Of a DNA stretch of 64,000 bases, positions 24,301 through 34,000 are shown one piece after another. The position numbers were made by a program, and so were the translations under genes. Every line of letters starts with the position of its first letter. Position 1 is the first letter of the stretch. This DNA is from Candidatus Obscuribacterales bacterium (GTDB taxonomy: Bacteria; Cyanobacteriota; Vampirovibrionia; Obscuribacterales; Obscuribacteraceae), in the NCBI GenBank assembly GCA_019750335.1, contig JAIEOQ010000006.1, forward strand, positions 310,001-374,000, written 5' to 3'. The notes below the pieces were generated by a model. That model worked only from the letters and a program-made list of their open reading frames with translations, was not told where the DNA came from and searched no databases.

Positions 24301-25485
24301 GTGGTGACGAATTTGCCAGCAACAGCGCAAAAAGTTCGACAAGCGGAGTCGCAAACATCAGTGCCGAGGAAAGCTCCTTGGTACGGCCGTCCTTTTGTTT
24401 GGTCTCTTTTAATATTTGCTGCGCTTAATCTTTTGCTTTGGCGTCAAGCTGGTCATGAAAAACAATCGTCCGATTTATGGAGCGGTGGCGGTTCGATTGA
24501 TCTTGCTTTGAATGACTTTCAAAAACTAAGCAAGACGCCGAATGTTGTTTTACTAGGCTCCTCTTTGATGATGTTTCCTTTCTGGTCCATGGATTGTGAA
24601 AAGGATCGCTCTGTCGGAGACATCTTTCATCATCACGGCTCTAAGGCCTTAGAAACAGCTCTAAATGCTAATGGCTATGCCAATCCTCATGTATTCAGTT
24701 TCGCTATTTTTGGGCAAATGGTTTCCGATGCTTACATTTATGTGGATGAATTTCTCAAAGGAGAAAAAGCACCGCAGTTTGTTATTTACGGCATTGCACC
24801 GCGTGATTTCAGTGATAACGATCTACCGAATCCGATGGCCACTAACTCATTTAAGCGTTTGGTCACACTGAATAACTTCAGTCATTATGCCGATTTGTAT
24901 TTGCCGGGCTTTCAAGATCGCATCGAATTTGTTATGAGTCACGCTTGTTATTTTTACAACAAGCGTTGGCGGCTGCAGCAAGAATTGAACAAAGGAATTG
25001 CTAAAGCTTATGCTTTTCTGGGCTTAGCTCAGGAGAATAAAACTGCTTCGGCCAACAACAAAAAAAGCGGTTTTATGCTTTATGGTAGTACCGAAGAGCG
25101 TTGGGAAAGTAGCAAGCAAGAGTATGCGCGTCGTTATCGCAATATCGCTGAACGCGATTTATCCGTGCAAATGGGATTCTTGTATAAACTGCTTGATACT
25201 TGTGCCGAGCGTAAAATCAAAGTGATAGTGGTGAATATGCCTTTAAGCGATGTCAATCGCAATCTGCTTCCGTCAGGGTTTTATTCACGTTTCCGCGCTG
25301 AAATTGCCAAAGCGGCAAATCGTCCCGATGTCAGATTCCTGGACATTGGTGCTTCCGCTGATTTCACTCATTTGGATTTTTGGGATACGGCTCATTTGGA
25401 GCAGTCAGGCGGGCATAAAATAGTGAGTAAAGTTGTGCCGCTCATGCTCAATATGCAAGCACCACTTATGGTGCGTGATCGGTAA
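24301..25485 (+). CDS. Membrane-anchored DUF1574/SGNH-like protein
   Basis: A 394-residue protein with one N-terminal transmembrane segment (around residues 31-48) and a large extracytoplasmic domain. NVVLLGSSLMMFPF near residue 80 is an SGNH block-I-like motif (G-x-S). YGIAPRDFSDN is block-III-like, and DFTHLDFWDTAHLEQSGGHK near the end supplies the Asp/His region. The same family occurs at 58098-59324 beside an MBOAT gene, where such proteins act in polysaccharide O-acylation. Here no MBOAT is adjacent. The start is GTG (24301 or 24304) or possibly TTG at 24313, given AGGTGG. Its 3' end overlaps the convergent CAP gene by 20 nt. Confidence 0.72.
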   Translation: MVTNLPATAQKVRQAESQTSVPRKAPWYGRPFVWSLLIFAALNLLLWRQAGHEKQSSDLWSGGGSIDLALNDFQKLSKTPNVVLLGSSLMMFPFWSMDCEKDRSVGDIFHHHGSKALETALNANGYANPHVFSFAIFGQMVSDAYIYVDEFLKGEKAPQFVIYGIAPRDFSDNDLPNPMATNSFKRLVTLNNFSHYADLYLPGFQDRIEFVMSHACYFYNKRWRLQQELNKGIAKAYAFLGLAQENKTASANNKKSGFMLYGSTEERWESSKQEYARRYRNIAERDLSVQMGFLYKLLDTCAERKIKVIVVNMPLSDVNRNLLPSGFYSRFRAEIAKAANRPDVRFLDIGASADFTHLDFWDTAHLEQSGGHKIVSKVVPLMLNMQAPLMVRDR

Positions 25486-26353
25486 ATTCCTGAACCATCA
25501 TCAGCATGCCGGGGCTGCGGGCAACGCCAACGCCGACATATTGTCTTGCCGGATGCAAAAGATTTCCGCGATGATTCATTTGGTTGGGCGGTTCGTCCAT
25601 CATTTCAGCTTCAGCGGCATCGACTAAATCACGGTCGCCTTTCCAGCCGCGGCTTTGGAAGGCTAGATTTTCGTTGACACCGATGGTCAAGCCGGCTTGT
25701 TTAGCCCGATCTTGCGGATTGCGTCCATCCGGATCGACGTGGCCGAAACTGCCGTGCCTGAGCATATATTCGGCATAGCTTCGAGCTAAGCGTGTTAAAG
25801 ATTGGTCTGCTCTTACCGGTGGTAAATTGCCGTTTCTAGCTCGATCACGATTGATTAGGTCGATCATGTGAGATTCAAGTTCAGTGATTGGCGGTTCAGG
25901 AAAAGTTTTCTGTTGTTTTGTCGAGGCTGAGTCGGAGCCGAAGGGCGTTGATCCTGAAGCTGAACAACTGCCTCTCACCACCACCGGCACACCGCCTTTC
26001 ATTTTGGCAAATGCGTAATTTATGCCAGTGTTACCGGCTTTATTAATTACCGTGTCCGCTGTACGGCAACTTTCAATTGCTTGGTTATTCAGAGTAAGCA
26101 GAACGTTCCCTGGCTTAATACCCATGTCTCGCCACAATCCGCCGGGTTGTACAGCAGTTATATAAATGCCGTTGCGACTTCCTTCAGGCAAAACAACATA
26201 TGCCGAAACTGCTGAAACGCCAAGTGCAGTCGAAACGTTTTGCTGGCTGGAGCGGCTGAATATGTATTGTTTATCCTTAGTTTGTCCGGCGCAGAAAGTG
26301 CTGACAAGCCAGAAGATTGCTACTATCTTTACAATATCCTTAATTCCACTCAT
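25466..26353 (-). CDS. Secreted CAP/SCP-domain protein with N-terminal PDZ domain
   Basis: A 295-residue exported protein. The signal peptide is residues 1-22 (IVAIFWLVSTFCAG). A PDZ domain spans about 45-115 (GIYITAVQPGGLWRDMGIKPGNVLLTLNN). The CAP domain spans about 150-290, with LINRDRARNGNLPPV, HGSFGHVDPDGRNP, NENLAF and HRGNLLHPARQYVGVGVA. The family's conserved His and Glu residues are present. CAP proteins of bacteria are extracytoplasmic and mostly uncharacterised. GAGGA upstream supports the ATG, which lies inside the end of rqcP (14-nt overlap), so the two are coupled. Confidence 0.87.
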   Translation of the reverse strand: MSGIKDIVKIVAIFWLVSTFCAGQTKDKQYIFSRSSQQNVSTALGVSAVSAYVVLPEGSRNGIYITAVQPGGLWRDMGIKPGNVLLTLNNQAIESCRTADTVINKAGNTGINYAFAKMKGGVPVVVRGSCSASGSTPFGSDSASTKQQKTFPEPPITELESHMIDLINRDRARNGNLPPVRADQSLTRLARSYAEYMLRHGSFGHVDPDGRNPQDRAKQAGLTIGVNENLAFQSRGWKGDRDLVDAAEAEMMDEPPNQMNHRGNLLHPARQYVGVGVARSPGMLMMVQEFTDHAP

Positions 26354-26636
26354 CGCCTAAATCCTCGTGAGTGTCCTTCGGGCGCCGAACTTCTTCGAGT
26401 ATTTTATAAATTTTTGCTGCATCTTGAATAGAAGGGGCTCGTAATGGGAGTTCAACTACTTCAACGGTCAGAGCGCGCGAACCAAGCTCGATATGAAGCT
26501 TGTCCCCAGGTTTTAAGCTAGTTGCTGATTTTGCCGTGCGATCGTTTATAAAAATACGACCTTGTTCGCAAGCCATTTGAGCGATTGTCCGGCGCTTGAT
26601 TAAGCGAGAAAGTTTAAGCCACTTGTCGAGTCTCAT
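26340..26636 (-). CDS. rqcP: RqcP/YabO-like S4-domain RNA-binding protein
   Basis: A 98-residue S4-domain protein: MRLDKWLKLSRLIKRRTIAQ, then GRIFINDRTAKSATSLKPGD. It matches the RqcP (YabO) pattern in length and residues, including 'SRLIKRRTxA'. RqcP binds the 50S-peptidyl-tRNA complex with RqcH and supports Ala-tailing of stalled nascent chains. An HslR-like heat-shock protein (Hsp15) is the alternative. AGGA lies six bases before the ATG. It is divergent from the RND adaptor gene (87 nt). Confidence 0.85.
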   Translation of the reverse strand: MRLDKWLKLSRLIKRRTIAQMACEQGRIFINDRTAKSATSLKPGDKLHIELGSRALTVEVVELPLRAPSIQDAAKIYKILEEVRRPKDTHEDLGDEWN

Positions 26637-26723
26637 CCCTATTCCTGCTATTCTATTTGCAGAGCTGTCAGCTTATGCAGCAGACTCTAGCATGAATATG
26701 ATGGAAACCGGATCTGACCATAA

Positions 26724-28097
26724 ATGAGCTTAACGGAGTCCTGGAAATATTTTTCTTTAGCGATGGCTTGCCCTTTAATTCTGGCAGCCTGCGGTAATTC
26801 AGACGGAGCCGATGAAAAGAAAGAGCAAGCTAGCAGCACTCTTTCCATTGCCGATGACATAGCAAAAAAGCTTGACATCAAAACCGAAGTTATCGAGAAA
26901 AAAGAGATTTCACGTAATTTGCACATTACAGGCAAAATTCAGCCTGTAGTCGGTCAAGAGACGGATGTCAACACAAGATTTAGTGGTCGGGTTGTGAAAG
27001 TGCTCGTTCATCCCGGCGAATATGTGCATCCAGGCCAAGAGTTAGCTTTGGTCGACAGTGCCGAAATCAGCAGCTTGCAATCGGATCTCATGGAAAGCAA
27101 GTCAAAGCTGGCTCTTGCTGAAGCTCAGGCAAGCAGAGAAGGACTGATATATCAAGAAAATTTGCAGCGTCCGCAAAGTTTAATTGAAGCGCAGACTAAT
27201 TATGATGAAACCAAAGTGCAGTTAGATCTGGCTCAGTCGGAATATAGACGTTATGAAGGCATGCTCAAAGAAAAAATTGCTGCCGAAAAAGATTTCTTGA
27301 CAGCAAAAGCAGCTTTGGAAAGCGCTCGTTTAGCTCATAAACAAGCGGCTACTCAGCTTCAACGTGAAGCAGGCTTGTTTAAGAACAAAGCAGTTCTAAA
27401 ACGAGATTATTTAATGGCCCAGGCTGACGCTGCTCGCGAACGTCAGCATCTCAATACTCTGGTGCAACGCTTGCAGTTTCTCGGTATGTCACCGGCTAAG
27501 GTCAATGAAGTAATGGCAACAAATCGGATCTTTGCCACTATTCCGTTGTTGGCCAAATCAGCCGGTGTAATCACCAGTCAGGAGCTGGCCATCGGTGAAA
27601 TGATCGATCAATCGGATCGGGCTATGACCGTGACTGATCTTTCAAAAGTGCTTGTAAGCGCTGATTTACCCGAAGCGGATATTTCAAGCGTTAAAATCGG
27701 CGACCCGGTAAAAGTAAAAGTATCCAGCTATCCGCGTGAATATTTCGATGGCATTGTCAGCTTCATTAGTGAACACGTAGACCCGGAAACAAGAACGGTA
27801 GCCATACGTGCTTTGCTGGATAACGCTCAGCATAAGCTTAAATTGAATATGTTTGCCGAGATCGATTTTCAAGTTGCACCACGAACAGTGATTGCTTGTT
27901 CGAAGAGCGCAGTGCAGGAACGGGACAATAAAAAAGTTGTATTTATCAAAACTGCCGACGGATATAAAGAACGGGAAGTTGTGGTCACGCCTGGCAGCGA
28001 ACAATACTATGAAGTAATTTCAGGTTTGAATTCAGGCGAGGAAGTCGTCACTCAGGGCAGCTTGCTTTTGAAAACGGAGTTGTCCAGCAATCGCTAA
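26724..28097 (+). CDS. RND efflux periplasmic adaptor lipoprotein (CusB/CzcB-like)
   Basis: A 457-residue membrane-fusion protein. The N-terminus is a lipoprotein signal with lipobox LAAC (Cys at about residue 23). The barrel-sandwich hybrid is split: VVKVLVHPGEYVHPGQELALVDS before a long alpha-helical hairpin (about 115-245), and AGVITSQELAIGEMI after it. The beta-barrel and membrane-proximal domains follow (VLVSADLPEADISSVKIGDPVKV). It pairs with the RND pump 13 nt downstream. The CzcB/CusB branch suggests metal efflux; no His- or Met-rich metal motif is obvious. Confidence 0.88.
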   Translation: MSLTESWKYFSLAMACPLILAACGNSDGADEKKEQASSTLSIADDIAKKLDIKTEVIEKKEISRNLHITGKIQPVVGQETDVNTRFSGRVVKVLVHPGEYVHPGQELALVDSAEISSLQSDLMESKSKLALAEAQASREGLIYQENLQRPQSLIEAQTNYDETKVQLDLAQSEYRRYEGMLKEKIAAEKDFLTAKAALESARLAHKQAATQLQREAGLFKNKAVLKRDYLMAQADAARERQHLNTLVQRLQFLGMSPAKVNEVMATNRIFATIPLLAKSAGVITSQELAIGEMIDQSDRAMTVTDLSKVLVSADLPEADISSVKIGDPVKVKVSSYPREYFDGIVSFISEHVDPETRTVAIRALLDNAQHKLKLNMFAEIDFQVAPRTVIACSKSAVQERDNKKVVFIKTADGYKEREVVVTPGSEQYYEVISGLNSGEEVVTQGSLLLKTELSSNR

Positions 28098-28110
28098 GTC
28101 GTAACGCAAA

Positions 28111-31100
28111 ATGATTGATCATGTTATCGCTAGATCCTTAAGAGAACGTCTGCCAACCGTATTTGCCGTTGTTGGTCTTTCTTTGCTTGGTGTCTGGTCG
28201 CTTTTTCATTTGAACATCGACTCTTTTCCCGATGTCAGCAATGTTCAAGTGCAAATTGTCACCGAACCGGAAGCGATGGCTACTCAGGAAGTAGAACAAC
28301 AAGTTACTTTTCCGATTGAGAATGTGCTCAACGGCTTGCCTAAAATTCAAAAAATTCGTTCTAACTCCAGTTTCGGACTTTCAGTGGTTACAGCCATTTT
28401 TGATGACGACACTGATGTTTATTTTGCCCGGCAACTGGTTCAGCAACGTTTAAACAGATTGGATCTGCCTGCCGGATCACCGCAACCGATGCTCGGTCCA
28501 ATTGTGTCCAGCTTCAGCCAAGTGTTCATGTATTACTTGTCGAGCCCTCATCATGACTTGACTGAACTAAGAACAATTCAAGATTGGACCATTTCACGCA
28601 AATTAAGAGCGGTGCCCGGGGTAGGTAACATCGTTGCTTACGGTGGTTTCGTCAAACAGTATCAAGTTATGGTCGATCCGCAAAAGCTGATGAGCTACGG
28701 TTTGACCTTGCGTGATTTAGTCAATGCCTTACCGGCAAACAATTTAAACGCTGGCGGTAATTTCTTTGAGCAAGCAGGCGAAGAGATCATCATTCGCGGT
28801 GTGGGTCGTATTGAAAATGTCAAAGATATTGAAGACATTGTTCTAAAAGCGGTCGCTGGTACGCCGGTTACAGTCGGACAAGTGGCTAACGTACGCATCG
28901 GCCCAGCTTTTAGGCGTGGTACGGCATCGATGAACGGCACCGGCGAGGTGGTAACCGGTACGGTTATGACCCGTAAAGGGGCTAATACTAAAGCCGTAGT
29001 TGAACGGGTGAAACAGCGTCTTGAAGAGATAGAAGCTGATCTGCCTGAAGGCGTCAAAATACATACTTATTACGACCAGACCGAGCTTGTCGATAAAACA
29101 ATTGAAACAGTAAAAGAGATCTTGCTCTTCAGTAGCGCACTGGTTGTTGCTGTTTTGTTTGCCATGCTTTTGCATATCCGCAGCGCTTTGATTGTTTGCG
29201 TAGTGATTCCGCTCTCTTTGCTTTTCAGCTTCATTTTGATGAAATTTACCGGCTTATCAGCTAATTTGATGACCCTGGGAGCCGTCGATTTCGGTGTTAT
29301 TGTCGATGCTGCCGTAGTTATGGTGGAAAACATTTTTCGCCGGCTAGCACAAGCTCAAGAAGAGGCAAAAAAGAACGGAACGACAGTCGATCATTATGCT
29401 GTTGTTTTAAAATCAGCTCAACAGGTCGGACGTCCGATCGTGTTTGCCATTTTAATCATTGTTTCGGTCTACATCCCGCTTTTCACTCTTGAGGGTGTTG
29501 AAGGTAAGATGTTCCATCCTTTGGCTCTTACTTTTATTTATGCGATTCTTGCGGCTTTGGCTGTTTCTTTGACACTGGTACCGGTGCTTTGTTTCTGGCT
29601 GATGAAAGGCGAAGTTCATGAGCCGAAAAATCCTTTTCTCGATAAAGCAAAACAATTGCATGAACCGGCATTGCGAGCGGCTATGGAAAAACCGCGCCGG
29701 GTCTTGCTGATTTCATTGATCGTGCTTTTTGGCTCTTTCTGTTTGGTGCCCTTTCTCGGCTCTGAATTCATGCCAACTTTGGATGAAGGTTCGATTCTTT
29801 TACGTACCAAGCTGGCACCAAGCGTTTCTTTAACCGAATCGGAACGGATGAATTCTCATATCGAGTCGATTATTAAAAGCTTTCCGGAAGTAACCGTCGC
29901 CGTAGCTAAAATTGGTCGTTCCGGCATGGGGTCTGATTTGGACGGGGTGGATAACGCCGACATCTATGTTGGTCTGAAACCGAAATCGGAATGGAAAGTT
30001 AAAAACAAAGAAGAGTTAGTCGATAAAATGGCTAAAAGCATTAACGGCATACCGGGCTTTGTTTACAGCTTTTCGCAACCGATTGCCGATATGATTGACG
30101 ACCTGATTGCCGGGATCAAGGCTGATCTTGGTATTAAAATTTTTGGTGATGATTTGCACAAGCTGGATCAAATTGCCAGCCAAGTAAAAAGAATAGTCAC
30201 GGAAGTGCGCGGTGCTGCCGATATGCAACGCGAGCCAATCTTCGGATTGCCGCAGTTGAATATTAAATTGAAACGCGGTGAGATTGCTCGTTACGGTTTA
30301 AACATCTCTGACATTCAAGAGATTATCAGTACGGCTGTCGCCGGAAAAGTAGTGACTGAGGTACTGGAAGGAACGAAACGTTTCGGTTTGCTTGTGCGTT
30401 ATCCGTATAAGTATCGTGATTCGGAAGAGGATATGCAACGAATTATCGTTGTTACTCCGGACGGGGCCCGTGTGCCGTTGAAAGCTTTAGCCGATATGAA
30501 AATTGAAGATGGCACCGTAGCGATTAACAGAGAGGACGGACAGCGGCGTACGGCTGTTTTAGCTAACGTTCGTGATCGCGATTTGGGTGGTTTCGTTGAA
30601 GAAGTGCAAAGACGAATTGCCAAAGAAATTAAACTGCCTAAAGGCTATCGTATTGTTTATGGCGGTCAGTTTGAAAACCAACAAAGAGCCATGGAACGAC
30701 TAGCTCTGGTTGTGCCTTTTGTGTTGCTGCTGATTTTTATTCTACTTTTTGCTTCCTTCGATTCTTTCAAGAACGCCGGTTTGATTATGCTCAATGTTCC
30801 GTTCGCGATGATTGGTGGAATTATCGGCTTGTTTCTTACCAGACAAACTCTTTCTGTGCCGGCGATTATCGGCTTCATCGCTCTATTCGGAGTTGCTGTG
30901 CAAAACGGTGTGATTATGGTCACATACATCATGCAGTTGCGCCGCAAAGGCTTGAGTCTGGAAGATTCGGTGGTGCAAGGAGCGCAGGTACGTTTGCGTC
31001 CTGTTTTGATGACAGCACTTGTGGCGATTATGGGTCTTCTGCCGAAAGTTTTTGCCACCGGTACCGGGGCTGAAATTCAACGTCCGCTGGCAGTGGTTGT

Positions 31101-31191
31101 ATTAGGCGGCTTAGTGTCGGCTACAGCTTTAACCCTGATTGTTTTGCCGGCTTTGTATTTAATGATGAATCGAAAAAGCGAACACAAATAG
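28111..31191 (+). CDS. Heavy-metal-type RND efflux pump (CusA/CzcA family)
   Basis: A 1026-residue inner-membrane proton antiporter. The start, DHVIARSLRERLPTVFAVVG, and the PVDALPDV-like NIDSFPDVSNVQVQIVTE are typical. The TM4 motif GAVDFGVIVDAAVVMVEN has the two Asp and the Glu that mark the HME (heavy-metal) branch of RND pumps. Twelve membrane segments with two large periplasmic loops (about 35-335 and 555-865) fit the family. The metal specificity (Cu/Ag versus Zn/Co/Cd/Ni) cannot be read off. It forms an operon with the adaptor; its partner outer-membrane gene is convergent, 4 nt away. Confidence 0.93.
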   Translation: MIDHVIARSLRERLPTVFAVVGLSLLGVWSLFHLNIDSFPDVSNVQVQIVTEPEAMATQEVEQQVTFPIENVLNGLPKIQKIRSNSSFGLSVVTAIFDDDTDVYFARQLVQQRLNRLDLPAGSPQPMLGPIVSSFSQVFMYYLSSPHHDLTELRTIQDWTISRKLRAVPGVGNIVAYGGFVKQYQVMVDPQKLMSYGLTLRDLVNALPANNLNAGGNFFEQAGEEIIIRGVGRIENVKDIEDIVLKAVAGTPVTVGQVANVRIGPAFRRGTASMNGTGEVVTGTVMTRKGANTKAVVERVKQRLEEIEADLPEGVKIHTYYDQTELVDKTIETVKEILLFSSALVVAVLFAMLLHIRSALIVCVVIPLSLLFSFILMKFTGLSANLMTLGAVDFGVIVDAAVVMVENIFRRLAQAQEEAKKNGTTVDHYAVVLKSAQQVGRPIVFAILIIVSVYIPLFTLEGVEGKMFHPLALTFIYAILAALAVSLTLVPVLCFWLMKGEVHEPKNPFLDKAKQLHEPALRAAMEKPRRVLLISLIVLFGSFCLVPFLGSEFMPTLDEGSILLRTKLAPSVSLTESERMNSHIESIIKSFPEVTVAVAKIGRSGMGSDLDGVDNADIYVGLKPKSEWKVKNKEELVDKMAKSINGIPGFVYSFSQPIADMIDDLIAGIKADLGIKIFGDDLHKLDQIASQVKRIVTEVRGAADMQREPIFGLPQLNIKLKRGEIARYGLNISDIQEIISTAVAGKVVTEVLEGTKRFGLLVRYPYKYRDSEEDMQRIIVVTPDGARVPLKALADMKIEDGTVAINREDGQRRTAVLANVRDRDLGGFVEEVQRRIAKEIKLPKGYRIVYGGQFENQQRAMERLALVVPFVLLLIFILLFASFDSFKNAGLIMLNVPFAMIGGIIGLFLTRQTLSVPAIIGFIALFGVAVQNGVIMVTYIMQLRRKGLSLEDSVVQGAQVRLRPVLMTALVAIMGLLPKVFATGTGAEIQRPLAVVVLGGLVSATALTLIVLPALYLMMNRKSEHK

Positions 31192-31195
31192 CTGC

Positions 31196-32620
31196 TTATT
31201 GCAAAGGCTTGCCAATCGCTTGTTCCAGATCGGCAAAAGCTTGCTGGTAGGACTGAACTGCGTCAAGATATTCATTGCGAATACCGATATTATCGTGTTG
31301 CGCAGCCAGGGTGGCTGTAATATCCGATTGTCCGACTTCGTAACTGCGGCGCGCCAATCTTACCACCTCGTCTGCTTCGTCAAGCACATGATCACGATAA
31401 GCTAAAATGCGTTCGCGAGCTGAGACAAGTTTTTGATAAGCTGCAGCTACTTGTCCTGTAACTTGATTTTTGATGGTGTAAGACTCCATCTTTAATTGTC
31501 TGATTGTCGCTTTGTAATTGGCGATATCACCCTGCTGAAAGTTAGTGATCGGTATTTCTTGTGAGATGGCGACGAAATAGCCGTTTTTGATTTTCGGACC
31601 GTTAGGCGGGTTGCCGGTTTCGGAATGACCGACGTTCAGTTGAAAGTTTGGGAGAATGTTGCCGATACTATTGTTCAAACCGGCCTGGTTGGCTTTGATC
31701 GTTTGCTTGTTGATCTTAATTTCTAGACGATTGTCCAAAGCTTGTTTGACGAAATCTTCGCAAGGTAGCAATGCGCGATCAAAGTCTGGCAAGAGATCGT
31801 TAGTCTCAATTTTAGCTTTAAGTATCGGTAAGCGCTGTACTTCGACTCCGCCTTGAAAATCGCGGCCAAGCATAACGTTCAACTGTTGTTTAGCTTGAAT
31901 GACACGACGTAATCCTTGATTGTATTCGATGCCTGTTTGATTCATAGCCAGGCGAGCTTTCAAAACGTCAAGCTCCGGAACGTCGCCAGCTTGATAGCGT
32001 TTTTGAGCGACATTCAAAAGGGTTTCGGAAAGAGTTTTTAAATCGGCTAGAGTTTGTGCTGACTCTTGAGCGACGACCACCTCGAGAAAAGCACGGCGCA
32101 CATCCAGCCTTAGAAGCCAGAGTTGATTCATTATCTGCAAGTCAGATTGTTTGATTTGCTGCTTGGCTGAAATAAGTCTGGTCACGAGTTTCCAGGGCGG
32201 TTCAATTGGAATCGAGGCGCCTCTTTGGTAAGTTTGTTCGGCAATCGCTCCTTCGTAAATCAAAATCGAAGGGTTAGGCAAAGTTAGAGCTTGAGCGTAA
32301 AGCGCTTTTGCAATTCCCAATTGTGCTCTTATAGATGCTACGCGCGGGTGCTTGGTCAGAGCTTCGTCGAAAGCGTCGACCAGTCCGATCAACGTATCCG
32401 GTTGCTTTAACTCGGGAGCTTTGACATTGGGTGAACCGATTTTTTGAAAACCGTGCAAAGGACTTGGTACGCCGCCTGGTGGTCTGACGCTCGGTTGGGA
32501 GCCGCCCAGAAAACTATCGTAAGGAATAATCGGTCCGCTTTGAGCTGCAGCTGAAGAGATTGCGCCAAAAAACGTTATTGCAGTCAGCAGTGAACATCTA
32601 GATTTTGTTGCTCGAATCAT
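31196..32620 (-). CDS. TolC-like outer-membrane efflux protein
   Basis: A 474-residue outer-membrane factor. A signal peptide (LLTAITFFGAISSAAAQ) is followed by two copies of the OEP-type helical repeat (ALTKHPRVASIRAQLGIAKALYAQALTLPNP and KQALDNRLEIKINKQTIKANQAGLNNSIGNILPN). It would form the outer-membrane exit of a tripartite pump with the adjacent adaptor and RND protein. It is transcribed convergently, so it has its own promoter. The frame is open for 48 nt upstream, but AAGGA before the ATG at 32620 sets the start. C-terminal residues 450-474 end with AIGKPLQ, as is common. Confidence 0.88.
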   Translation of the reverse strand: MIRATKSRCSLLTAITFFGAISSAAAQSGPIIPYDSFLGGSQPSVRPPGGVPSPLHGFQKIGSPNVKAPELKQPDTLIGLVDAFDEALTKHPRVASIRAQLGIAKALYAQALTLPNPSILIYEGAIAEQTYQRGASIPIEPPWKLVTRLISAKQQIKQSDLQIMNQLWLLRLDVRRAFLEVVVAQESAQTLADLKTLSETLLNVAQKRYQAGDVPELDVLKARLAMNQTGIEYNQGLRRVIQAKQQLNVMLGRDFQGGVEVQRLPILKAKIETNDLLPDFDRALLPCEDFVKQALDNRLEIKINKQTIKANQAGLNNSIGNILPNFQLNVGHSETGNPPNGPKIKNGYFVAISQEIPITNFQQGDIANYKATIRQLKMESYTIKNQVTGQVAAAYQKLVSARERILAYRDHVLDEADEVVRLARRSYEVGQSDITATLAAQHDNIGIRNEYLDAVQSYQQAFADLEQAIGKPLQ

Positions 32621-32633
32621 CTTCGAGATCCTT

Positions 32634-33797
32634 TCAGATACGCTGAGTGATCCACTGAGCGATTTCATAACGTAAGCTAGGCATCATTTCATACAAGCCA
32701 TGTCCGGCCCCCGGACAAAGCACAAGCTGCTTGTCTTTAGATGCCGATTGATTGAACAAATGTTGTGTCTCTTCAGGCAGGACAATATTATCTTTGCCGC
32801 CGCCGGCAATTAAAATTGAGCTTTTCTGCTGTGAAAGAGCGTCTTCAATTGGTGTGCGTTCGGCTAGTTCATGAAGAGCTGTTCGTGCCGTCATTGGCGA
32901 AACAAAAAATTGAGCGGAAACTGCTTTAGTCAGTTGCTCTAAATCGTGATGTAGATCGTAAGGCGTGGAGAGACAAACCACTGATTTGAATTTTTCGGGC
33001 ATCAATAGATTTAAATGCAAAGCAAAACGGCCGCCCAAACTTATGCCATAAAGACAAAGTCTGGATGAATCAATCTCGGTGCGCGAATAAAGAAAAAGAT
33101 AGATGGCGTTGCCTAGTTCTTTAACGTCGAATGAAGCGTAAGGACGTTGATGACCGGGATAATCAATTGAGAATGTTGCTAAGCCTTGAGCAAGCAAAGA
33201 ATTTTCAACGTAATGCAGCTCTTCTTTGGATGAGAAAAGATCGTTGAACAAAATAACACAAGGCAGATTCCAGTTTTGTTGCCCGGGCTTAGTTAAAGCC
33301 GGCAAGCGGAAATAAGCCTGCAAAGTTGAAGCTAAATAAGTAAGCTCGACTCTTTCGGTTGGAGTGCGAAAACCTTGAGCGGCTCGAAAATAACTTTCAC
33401 GATATTGCTCACGAAGAAAATGTGCTTTCTCTTCGTCGGCCGTAATCAAGTCGGCATAAACGCCCCAAAGGGCTGAATCGAGATAATAATCAGCAGCTTT
33501 AGCTTTTAAGCCTAAATCATCCCAATATTGAGCTTTTTCCCATTGTTTGTCGCATACAGCCTGCAAATAGTCGGGTAGCCGATTTAGCCCCCGGGCCAGA
33601 CGAATGGCGCCACTGAATTGCTCTTTTTTTAGCCCGTTAGCCACTGCCCGGACGGTCAAAAATTTAGGTACTAAAGCCTGACCGGTCAAGGCTTTATATG
33701 TTTTGTTGATGAAGCGGCGACCGAGGTGCGATAAAGAGGATCGCCGGTTCCGCGATAATCTTTCTTTGGGGGGCTCCATTGTTTCTAACATTCTCAT
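32634..33797 (-). CDS. Alpha/beta hydrolase, FrsA/DUF1100-like esterase
   Basis: About 387 residues. The N-terminal helical cap region (about 150 residues) is followed by an alpha/beta-hydrolase core. The nucleophile elbow is LYGISLGGRFALH (Ser in G-x-S-x-G), with Asp in AGGGKDNIVLPEE and His in PGAGHGLYEM. The cap plus this core resembles the FrsA/2,6-dihydroxypseudooxynicotine-hydrolase-like group; the substrate is unknown. The start is uncertain: TTG at 33866 or ATGs at 33797, 33791 and 33779. None has a strong ribosome binding site, and I prefer 33797. It is 13 nt upstream of the TolC-like gene. Confidence 0.8.
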   Translation of the reverse strand: MRMLETMEPPKERLSRNRRSSLSHLGRRFINKTYKALTGQALVPKFLTVRAVANGLKKEQFSGAIRLARGLNRLPDYLQAVCDKQWEKAQYWDDLGLKAKAADYYLDSALWGVYADLITADEEKAHFLREQYRESYFRAAQGFRTPTERVELTYLASTLQAYFRLPALTKPGQQNWNLPCVILFNDLFSSKEELHYVENSLLAQGLATFSIDYPGHQRPYASFDVKELGNAIYLFLYSRTEIDSSRLCLYGISLGGRFALHLNLLMPEKFKSVVCLSTPYDLHHDLEQLTKAVSAQFFVSPMTARTALHELAERTPIEDALSQQKSSILIAGGGKDNIVLPEETQHLFNQSASKDKQLVLCPGAGHGLYEMMPSLRYEIAQWITQRI

Positions 33798-34000
33798 CAG
33801 AGAGGCAATTTTACCTGAGATTGATCCCCAATCCCTTAAGCGCCGGCAAATTCCAGCAAAATCCAACAGCTGGCTTGTTATTTGTTAATATTGAACGACC
33901 AAACCTTAAATCTGGCCCTTTTCTGAAATTTGTTTCCAAAAAGTCTTTCAAGCGTATATACATGGATTGGCAGTTTACCCGTTAGGGGCCATCAGAGCTG

